64,000 bases of DNA from Streptomyces sp. NBC_01498 (GTDB lineage Bacteria > Actinomycetota > Actinomycetes > Streptomycetales > Streptomycetaceae): NCBI RefSeq assembly GCF_036327775.1, contig NZ_CP109598.1:6150001-6214000 (forward strand), read 5' to 3'. The first letter of the stretch is position 1. Each line of letters starts with the position of its first letter. This document shows positions 58,180-64,000 of the stretch, in pieces. Below the pieces are notes generated by a model. The model was not told the DNA's origin. It ran no database searches and saw only the letters and a list, made by a program, of their open reading frames with translations. The position numbers and the translations under genes were made by a program.

Positions 58180-58641
58180 ATGATTGCCGAGACCATTTGT
58201 TCCGCGGTGTCCGCCGCCGGCCTGGGCATCGCGGCGATCACCGCGTACCGCAGGCGTTTTCTGGCGGCGACCCGGATCGCCGCCTACGCGCTGGTGCCGG
58301 TCGCCCTTGTGATGACCGGAGTGATCGACTGGCTCGCGGACAAGGCGTTCAGCCCGACCGCCTGGGTGGGCGTGGGACTGCTCGCACTGGCCTGGACGCT
58401 CTTCGCCACGACACGGATGGTGGAGCGGCGGGCCGGGGTCGGGAGCCGTAAGGAACGCCGGGCCGCGGCCAGGGCGGCGCGCCGGGACGCGGTCGAGCCT
58501 GCCGCCTCCGCGCCGTCGCTCGGCGCGTCCGCCGCCCCCGCGTCGCGTCCGGAGAAGAACCGGGCGAAGAAGTCCGGCACCACCAACCCCGCCGACGACT
58601 TCAGCGATGTCGAGGCGATTCTGAAGAAGCACGGCATCTGA
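58180..58641 (+). CDS. Small membrane protein with three helices
   Basis: A 153-residue protein with three N-terminal hydrophobic segments (ICSAVSAAGLGIAAITAY, IAAYALVPVALVMTGVI, AWVGVGLLALAWTLFATT) and a charged Ala/Arg/Lys tail (residues 85-153). Related Streptomyces proteins are often mislabelled as cellulose synthases; no such motif is present. ATG at 58180 with AGGAGG 5 nt upstream. Its last 20 nt are duplicated directly downstream. Confidence 0.8.
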   Translation: MIAETICSAVSAAGLGIAAITAYRRRFLAATRIAAYALVPVALVMTGVIDWLADKAFSPTAWVGVGLLALAWTLFATTRMVERRAGVGSRKERRAAARAARRDAVEPAASAPSLGASAAPASRPEKNRAKKSGTTNPADDFSDVEAILKKHGI

Positions 58642-58663
58642 TTTGAAGAAGCACGGCATCTGA
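58622..58663. repeat. 20-bp tandem duplication at a gene end
   Basis: TGAAGAAGCACGGCATCTGA occurs at 58622-58641 (ending in the stop codon) and again at 58644-58663, separated by TT. Confidence 0.95.
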
Positions 58664-58802
58664 CGGGGAGGCCGACCGGGAGGCTGCGGGAGGGCAGTCT
58701 GTCTCATCGGTTGGACGTTTACCGGGAATCCGGCGAACTACCCCCGTACGGGAGCGTGTTAATTGCCGGGGTGACCGGGGCCTGAGTCATGATCACCCCG
58801 AG

Positions 58803-58955
58803 ATGCTCGATACCTCACGGGGCCAGGCCCCCGCACCCACCGAAGAACCGCGCGGTTGTCTTTTCGCGCTCTCCCAGCCGCCTCTGATGATCTTCCTCGC
58901 GGTGATCGGCACCCTGCTGCTGATGGCGGCGGTCCATGATCTGTTCCTGCTGTGA
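58803..58955 (+). CDS. Small single-span membrane protein (50 aa)
   Basis: A 50-residue protein: polar N-terminus with Pro/Glu, one C-terminal helix (PPLMIFLAVIGTLLLMAAVH) ending DLFLL. Coding pattern is good, but the ribosome binding site is weak; a -10-like CATGAT at 58788-58793 precedes it. Converges on the CGNR gene. Function unknown. Confidence 0.6.
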   Translation: MLDTSRGQAPAPTEEPRGCLFALSQPPLMIFLAVIGTLLLMAAVHDLFLL

Positions 58956-58958
58956 CGC

Positions 58959-59519
58959 TCAGCCGGCCGCTTCCCTGCGGCGCGCCCGGTAGGCGGCCAC
59001 GTGCAGCCTGTTTCCGCAGGTGCGGCTGGAGCAGTAGCGGCGGGACCGGTTGCGCGACAGGTCGACGAAGGCGTGCCCGCAGTCCGGCGCCTCGCACCGC
59101 CGCAGCCGCTCCTGTTCGCCCGCCACCACGATGAACGCGAGGGCCATACCGCAGTCGGCCGCGAGATGGTCGGCCATCGACGCGTCCGGCGCGAAGTAGT
59201 GCACATGCCAGTCGTAGCCGTCGTGATCCGTCAGCTGCGGCGTCGTCCCGGCCGCCGCCACCAGGTCGTTGAGCAGGGCGGCGGCCTCACGGGGACCGGG
59301 CGCGGCGAACACCTCGGCGAAGCGCGTACGCACGGCCTGTACGGCCCGCAGATCGCGGGGCCCGAGGTCCCCGACACCGCTCATGCGGTGGGTCCCGGCG
59401 AAGCCGTGCAGCGCCTCCACATCGGGGAGCCCGTCCGCGCCGTCCGCCTCGGGCATCGTGTTCACGAGACTGACGACGGTCTCAAGGGCCTTGCGGGTGT
59501 CGTGGGGAATCTGCACCAT
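58959..59519 (-). CDS. CGNR zinc-finger domain protein
   Basis: A 186-residue protein with an N-terminal ABATE-type helical domain and a C-terminal CGNR zinc finger: CEAPDCGHAFVDLSRNRSRR and YCSSRTCGNRLHVAAYRARR carry the four Cys and the CGNR box. These proteins are thought to bind DNA and act as stress-related regulators. ATG 59519 with AGGGAGCG just upstream. Confidence 0.92.
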   Translation of the reverse strand: MVQIPHDTRKALETVVSLVNTMPEADGADGLPDVEALHGFAGTHRMSGVGDLGPRDLRAVQAVRTRFAEVFAAPGPREAAALLNDLVAAAGTTPQLTDHDGYDWHVHYFAPDASMADHLAADCGMALAFIVVAGEQERLRRCEAPDCGHAFVDLSRNRSRRYCSSRTCGNRLHVAAYRARRREAAG

Positions 59520-59721
59520 TCGCTCCCTGGCCTGCCGCGGACCGGTGCCCGCCGGTTCCGCCGATCCTAGGCCGTGCCCGACCCCGGAACCCCGGGGGAG
59601 CACAGCGACGCCGTCGTCGCGGTGGGTTCCGCGGCGACGGCGTCGCTGTCGTCCCGTATGTGGTTGTCCGCGCGGCGCCGTCTCCCCGAGTCGGACGGCG
59701 CCGTGCAGTTCTCGGCCTGGC

Positions 59722-60135
59722 TCAGCTCTCGGCCAGGATGTGAGACAGCTCGGTGTCGAGGTCGAAGTGCCGGTGCTCGGTGCCGGGTGGCACCGCGGCG
59801 TCGGTTCGCTTGAGGAAGGATTCCAGGGCTCGCGCCGGTGCCTCCAGCAGGGCCTCCCCTTCCGGTGAGCTGAGGGCGATGCAGACGACGCCCTGGCCCT
59901 GGCTGCGTGAGGGCCAGACTCTGACGTCGCCGGTGCCGGTGGGCCGGTGCAGCCCCTCGGCCAGAAGGTCGCGGGCGAACACCCACTCGACCGTCTCCTC
60001 GGCTCCGGTGTGGAAGGTGGCGTGCACGGCGTAGGGATCGGCCGTGTCATACCGCAGGCCCGCGGGTACAGGCAGTGAGGACTCGCTCGATACAACGAGG
60101 CGCAGGTGCAGCTCGCAGCTGACCGTGGTGTTCAT
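59722..60135 (-). CDS. ssgB: Sporulation-specific cell division protein SsgB
   Basis: A 137-residue SALP family member (MNTTVSCELHLRLVVSSESS start, HATFHTGAEETVEWVFARDL, SRSQGQGVVCIALSSPEGEA) matching SsgB in length and sequence as I recall it. SsgB positions FtsZ at future septum sites in aerial hyphae. GAAAGG precedes the ATG. Upstream on the minus strand GTTTAC (60220-60215) and TGGCAT (60200-60195), 14 nt apart, could be the SigH-type promoter known for ssgB. Confidence 0.97.
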   Translation of the reverse strand: MNTTVSCELHLRLVVSSESSLPVPAGLRYDTADPYAVHATFHTGAEETVEWVFARDLLAEGLHRPTGTGDVRVWPSRSQGQGVVCIALSSPEGEALLEAPARALESFLKRTDAAVPPGTEHRHFDLDTELSHILAES

Positions 60136-60194
60136 AAGCGCCAGGGCCTTTCGCTCAGTGTGCGCTCGGGGATTCGCACGTCGGCGAAATCGAC

Positions 60195-60220
60195 ATGCCA
60201 CCTACGGTGCCGTTGTAAAC
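60195..60220 (-). promoter_or_regulatory. Candidate SigH-type promoter of ssgB
   Basis: GTTTAC, 14-nt spacer, TGGCAT. ssgB of S. coelicolor is reported to be SigH-dependent; this assignment is by resemblance only. Confidence 0.4.
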
Positions 60221-60326
60221 CCCTCTGTCTGTTTTGTGATGCTTCGGATCGCTCGTACAGCGGTGCCTAACTTCGACTTATGCCGCCATTCCAGTGACGG
60301 CGCGCGGGTCGGGTAGGTTGGATCTC

Positions 60327-60797
60327 ATGCGTGCGGAGAGTGACGAGCGGGGGGATGTCGTCGTACCGACGGCGGGGACGTCCGAGAAGGCGGCCCCGGC
60401 GTCCGGGGCGGCGGGGCCGGTGCGGCACGCGCTCGGCTCCCGCGCCCCCCGTTTCATCAGGCGTTCGAAGCCGCTGCACGTGAGCTGGCAGGTCGGCGTC
60501 TTCGTCGTCGGGCTGGCGGTGGTCGCCGCCGGGGTGGGAATGCTGGTGCTGCCCGGCCCCGGCTGGTTCGTGATCTTCGCCGGGATGGCGATCTGGGCGA
60601 CCGAGTTCGTCTGGGCCCAGCTGGTGCTCCGGTGGACGCGACGCAAGGTGACCGAGGCGGCGCAGAGAGCGCTCGACCCCAGCGTGCGGCGGCGCAACAT
60701 CATCCTCACGACCGTCGGTCTGGTGATCGTGGCCGTACTGAGCGCCGTCTACCTCTGGACGTTCGGACTCACCATGCCCTGGAAGATCGAGCAGTGA
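60327..60797 (+). CDS. PGPGW-motif membrane protein (TIGR02611-like)
   Basis: A 156-residue protein with two hydrophobic hairpins (WQVGVFVVGLAVVAAGVGML, then the signature LVLPGPGWFVIFAGMAIWAT, and IILTTVGLVIVAVLSAVYLW). The PGPGW motif defines the family, of unknown function. Hydrophilic N-terminus of ~50 residues. ATG 60327 is 7 nt after TAGGTT (60314-60319), suggesting a leaderless transcript. tRNA-Val follows 55 nt later. Confidence 0.87.
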   Translation: MRAESDERGDVVVPTAGTSEKAAPASGAAGPVRHALGSRAPRFIRRSKPLHVSWQVGVFVVGLAVVAAGVGMLVLPGPGWFVIFAGMAIWATEFVWAQLVLRWTRRKVTEAAQRALDPSVRRRNIILTTVGLVIVAVLSAVYLWTFGLTMPWKIEQ

Positions 60798-60851
60798 CCG
60801 CCGAACGGTCCGGTGCGGGCGCTGACATGGGGTAATGTTGGCGCTGCGTCC

Positions 60852-60923
60852 GGGCGATTAGCTCAGTGGGAGAGCGCTTCGTTCACACCGAAGAGGTCAC
60901 TGGTTCGAAACCAGTATCGCCCA
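60852..60923 (+). tRNA. tRNA-Val (CAC)
   Basis: 72 nt. Acceptor GGGCGAT/ATCGCCC, anticodon loop TTCACAC (CAC), T-arm GGTTCGAAACC. A -10-like TAATGT lies at 60833-60838, and a terminator follows. Confidence 0.97.
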
Positions 60924-60931
60924 CCCGGAAT

Positions 60932-60967
60932 CGATGCCCCGGAGACTTCACGGTCTCCGGGGCATCG
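60932..60967 (+). terminator. Terminator after tRNA-Val(CAC)
   Basis: Perfect 15-bp stem CGATGCCCCGGAGAC / GTCTCCGGGGCATCG with loop TTCACG, 8 nt after the tRNA. Confidence 0.9.
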
Positions 60968-61032
60968 GTCGTTTCCGGGCGCTGACGGCCGTCTCCCGCA
61001 GGGAGCCCGCCGGTCCGTGTCGGGTGGGCCCG

Positions 61033-63468
61033 TCAGCGCATCCGGGCCACCGACTCCCGCAGCCGCCGGGCGTCGTGGAGACGGCGTTCGTAGGTCGCGC
61101 CCACCGTGAGGAGCAGCAGGCCGGCGAGCGCGGGCGGGAGCCAGCGGGGCAGGGCGTCCACGACCTGGACCACGTACGGCGCCAGTTCGTGCAGTGTGTC
61201 CAGGGCCAGCACGGCGGCGCCGAGGACCAGCGGGGCCTGGAGCCGCAGCCGGGCGCCGACGAGCGTCAGGACCAGCGCGGCCGACCCCAGCGCCAGCGGA
61301 CGGGCCCAGTGCGGGTCGCCCCACGCGGTGACGAGGCTCGGCAGGAGCGTGGCGGCGAGTCCGGGGCCGTACGCCGTCCAGGACGACGCCTCCGGGTCCC
61401 GGCGGCGGCGCAGCGCGCCCACGACGAGCGCGGGCACGGTCACCGGCAGGGTGTACGCCTCCGGCACGGTCACGTCGGAGGCGTACAGCCGCACCCAGGT
61501 GGCGAGCGCGAACAGCGCCGCCGAGACGTACGCGGCGGCCGGGCGCCGGTCCGGTCGCAGCGCGGTGCCCGCCGCGACGACCCCGCACAGGGCGAGCACC
61601 AGGGCGGCGGTCTCCGGGCGGCCCGAGGCGAGGACCAGCGCGAGCGGACCGGCGCCCGCCGACGTCAGCTCGATCGGCAGGGCCACCCGGTGGCCGCGCA
61701 GGCGCCCGGCGAGCAGTGCCACGGCGGCCGGTACGGCGAGGACGGCCAGGGCCACGTGCTCCGGCGCCAGATCCGCAGCCGCGCCGGCCGCGCCCAGCAG
61801 GGCCACGGCTGTCAGTACGGCGGCGCAGGCGAGCAGCGGCTGGAAGAACCGGGCGGGCGCGACCTCGTTCAGCGCCACCGCTCCCGCGCACAGCAGGACG
61901 AGCAGCACCGCGAGGGTGACCAGGGTGGCGCCCTCCCCGGCCAGTGCCAGCAGGGCGACGCCCACCGCGCCCGTCAGCGCGCAGACGGTCGCCGTCGTGG
62001 CGAGCACCGAGGGAGCCCGCCGGGGTGGGTGCACCCCGAGCGCCAACGCGCCCGCCGTCAGGGCGAGATGGGTCGCCAGGGCCGCGCCGTACCCGAGGTC
62101 CAGCGCCGCCGGGAGGACCAGGACGGCCGCCCAGCCGAGCCCGGTCGCACCGCCGAGCGCGGCGCCGCGGGCGGAGTCGGGCAGGTGGCCCCGTACGCCC
62201 GCGAGGAGCCCGGCCGCCAGGAGCAGCACCAGCGGCGCCGTGGACATCGCCGACCATCCGGGATCGGGGCCCAGCGCGTCCCGTACCCGGTCCGGCGCAC
62301 CCGCCCAGACGCCGGTCACCCGGGACAGCGGCCCCAGCAGGGACACGGCCGCCGACGGCAGCGCGCACAGGACCGCGCCCGCCACCACGACCCCGGCGGC
62401 GGTGGTGAGCCCGCGCACCGCCGCGCGGGGCAGGGCGGTCCGTACGAGCGTCAACAGGGCCGCGCCGCACAGCAGATACGCCACGACGGCCCAGCCGGGC
62501 GGCAGGGCGGGGCGCACCGCGCCACCGGTGGCGGTGACCGCCGTCAGCCCCGCGACCAGGGCGCCGGTGAACGCGACCCCGGTGACGCGTACGGCGGCCA
62601 GCAGACTCAGCGCGGCCCCGGCCAGCAGCAGGACACCCGGCCCGAGGGCGTCGTACGGGGCGGGCGCGCTCGCCGAGAGCCCGCCCCCGATCAGCAGCGC
62701 CCAGCCGCCCGACACCCAGGCGGTGACGCCCGCGAAGGACGCGGCCGGTGCCCGCTTCACCCACAGCACCACGGCGAGATCCCCGGCGGCCGTCAGCAAC
62801 AGCGCCCAGCCGAGGGCCAGTTCGCCCGCCCCGGTGGCCAGCGCCCACAGGGGCAGCGGGAGTTGGGCGGTGAGGACGGCGGCGGGCAGCGGAGTGCGCA
62901 GTGTGCCGAGGAGCCCGCCGTAGCCGGCCCAGAGCGCGGCCAGCAGGGCGCAGGCGGCGGCCGTGTAGCCGAGCGGGTCCGTGGCGGGAAGGGCGACCCG
63001 GTGCAGCGCGTAGGCGTCCAGGACGGTGAGGACCAGGGCCAGGACGCCGACGGCCTCGGCCGTCGCGGTCAGGCCCCGGCGCAGCAGGACGGCCGGGGTG
63101 GCGAGCGCGGCCAGGGTGACCGTGCCCAGCACGGCGGACCGGCCGCCGATGCCCATGGCTCCCCAGCTGACGACGGTGAACGCGATCGCCGCGACGGTCA
63201 GCAGCACCCCGCCCAGGGCGAGCAGGACGTTCTGGACGCCCGGCGGCGAGGTCTCGGACGTTCGGGCGGCCGGCCGCGCCGGACGCGGGGGCGGCGCCAT
63301 CGGCGCGGGCCGGGTCAGCAGGGTCAGCAGATAGGACCTGCGGGCGAGCAACTGGGCTCGGCGCGCGTCGATTCGGGCGAGCTCGCGATCGAGGACGACG
63401 AGCTCCTCGGCCGGCGGCGGAACGTTCTCCATGTTCCGCAGTGTGGTCCCCGCCACCGTGCGGACCAT
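61033..63468 (-). CDS. Large polytopic membrane protein (SCO7613-like)
   Basis: An 811-residue integral membrane protein. A coiled-coil-like N-terminus (EELVVLDRELARIDARRAQL) is followed by about 20 or more hydrophobic segments from residue 80 to 780 and a basic C-terminus. It matches what is annotated in Streptomyces as SCO7613 C-terminal-domain membrane protein; no transport or enzyme motif is visible. The start could be ATG 63468 or ATG 63432 (MENVPPPAEE). Function unknown. Divergent from the SRPBCC gene. Confidence 0.85.
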   Translation of the reverse strand: MVRTVAGTTLRNMENVPPPAEELVVLDRELARIDARRAQLLARRSYLLTLLTRPAPMAPPPRPARPAARTSETSPPGVQNVLLALGGVLLTVAAIAFTVVSWGAMGIGGRSAVLGTVTLAALATPAVLLRRGLTATAEAVGVLALVLTVLDAYALHRVALPATDPLGYTAAACALLAALWAGYGGLLGTLRTPLPAAVLTAQLPLPLWALATGAGELALGWALLLTAAGDLAVVLWVKRAPAASFAGVTAWVSGGWALLIGGGLSASAPAPYDALGPGVLLLAGAALSLLAAVRVTGVAFTGALVAGLTAVTATGGAVRPALPPGWAVVAYLLCGAALLTLVRTALPRAAVRGLTTAAGVVVAGAVLCALPSAAVSLLGPLSRVTGVWAGAPDRVRDALGPDPGWSAMSTAPLVLLLAAGLLAGVRGHLPDSARGAALGGATGLGWAAVLVLPAALDLGYGAALATHLALTAGALALGVHPPRRAPSVLATTATVCALTGAVGVALLALAGEGATLVTLAVLLVLLCAGAVALNEVAPARFFQPLLACAAVLTAVALLGAAGAAADLAPEHVALAVLAVPAAVALLAGRLRGHRVALPIELTSAGAGPLALVLASGRPETAALVLALCGVVAAGTALRPDRRPAAAYVSAALFALATWVRLYASDVTVPEAYTLPVTVPALVVGALRRRRDPEASSWTAYGPGLAATLLPSLVTAWGDPHWARPLALGSAALVLTLVGARLRLQAPLVLGAAVLALDTLHELAPYVVQVVDALPRWLPPALAGLLLLTVGATYERRLHDARRLRESVARMR

Positions 63469-63525
63469 CGGCTCTCGTACTCAGATCCGGGGGTGAGTAC
63501 GCGCGGTACGGCGCACACTTGACCC

Positions 63526-63981
63526 ATGGACTGGTACCGCTACCGCTTCCGCGCCGTCTGGGAACTCGACGCGCCCCCGGACACCGTCTTCGGTGTGCTG
63601 GAACGGGCCGGTGACTACCCCGGCTGGTGGCCCCAGGTCCGTGAGGTCACCCCGGCCGGCGAGCGCGCGGGGACCGCGAGATTCCGGTCCCTGTTCCCGT
63701 ACGACCTTGTCGTGGGCGCCCGCGAGAGCGGAAACGACCCGGTGGCCCGCGTCCTGGAGATCGAGATGTCCGGTGACCTCGAAGGCTGGGCACGCTGGAC
63801 ACTGCGCGCCCGGGGTGACGGCACGAGCGCCCTGTACGAGCAGGAGGTCGTCGTCAACAAGCCCCTGTTGAGGCGCCTCGCCGTCCCCGGGCGTCCCTTC
63901 TTCCTCGCCAATCACGCGCTGATGATGCGGGCCGGGCGGCGGGGGCTGCGGAAGGTTCTCGCACACCGTCATCCGGTTTGA
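63526..63981 (+). CDS. SRPBCC-family (START-like) protein
   Basis: A 151-residue helix-grip protein with the typical SRPBCC pattern: WYRYRFRAVWELDAPPDTVF, VLERAGDYPGWWPQVREVTP and the long C-terminal helix. Such proteins bind hydrophobic ligands or act as cyclases/dehydratases. ATG at 63526; no clear Shine-Dalgarno. Ends 19 nt before the window edge. Confidence 0.87.
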   Translation: MDWYRYRFRAVWELDAPPDTVFGVLERAGDYPGWWPQVREVTPAGERAGTARFRSLFPYDLVVGARESGNDPVARVLEIEMSGDLEGWARWTLRARGDGTSALYEQEVVVNKPLLRRLAVPGRPFFLANHALMMRAGRRGLRKVLAHRHPV

Positions 63982-64000
63982 ACGCGACCCGTCCGGGCCT

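Overview
The window is high-GC actinobacterial DNA with Streptomyces character. Third codon positions are strongly G/C, start codons are often GTG, and genes often overlap by 4 bp (GTGA or ATGA). Several genes typical of the genus are present: ssgB, an NsdA-like TPR regulator, an ECF42 sigma factor with its YCII partner, a CGNR protein, and the pheT - argCJBDR - argGH - glpQ1 - cobalamin gene order. From memory this order matches the S. coelicolor chromosome core, so most of the window is conserved chromosome with small accessory insertions.

Layout. 3-4264: 3' part of pheT, an NsdA-like regulator and a NUDIX hydrolase. 4288-10177: a 3-hydroxyacyl-CoA dehydrogenase, a secreted GHL10 protein, a divergent EamA exporter/MocR regulator pair whose start codons overlap, a GNAT enzyme and a catalytically degenerate histidine-phosphatase-fold protein. 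10239-11923: ECF42 sigma factor with its YCII/DGPF partner. 12176-15004: a four-gene overlapping operon (membrane protein, winged-helix regulator, ABC ATPase, ABC-2 permease) behind a repeat-rich operator.

15101-21342 (minus strand): a compact RiPP locus. Transcription order is MFS exporter, S9 prolyl-oligopeptidase-like peptidase, a 38-residue precursor gene not previously listed as a separate reading frame, a MITE-like insertion, a cobalamin-binding radical SAM C-methyltransferase and a DUF5825-type partner. This is the most novel region. The terminal repeat of the inserted element supplies the stop codon of the precursor.

21775-31260: arginine biosynthesis, with argC-J-B-D-R as one overlapping operon and argG-argH downstream, both preceded by ARG-box-like promoters. 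An L,D-transpeptidase and a pyridoxamine-oxidase-like protein lie between them. 31473-41028: monomeric isocitrate dehydrogenase, a TetR/DHA2 exporter operon with a perfect palindromic operator, plsC-like acyltransferase, glpQ1, acetyltransferases and small membrane proteins. 41390-48584: corrinoid and siroheme genes (cobL, a BluB-CobT fusion with a ~600-residue acidic Pro/Ala tail, cobA/cysG) with an EVE-like protein between them. 48568-53854: a TrmH methyltransferase, a tail-anchored Ser/Thr kinase, small proteins, a phosphotransferase with a repetitive N-terminus and a zinc-ribbon protein. 53908-54383: five tRNA genes (three Val-GAC, Cys, Gly). 54564-63981: pabB-pabC, a double-GNAT protein, DsbA-like protein, small membrane proteins, CGNR protein, ssgB, tRNA-Val(CAC), a large polytopic membrane protein and an SRPBCC protein.

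Possible links: the radical SAM enzyme needs cobalamin, and the corrinoid genes lie about 25 kb away. Several genes have a -10 element 6-8 nt before the start codon and are probably leaderless.
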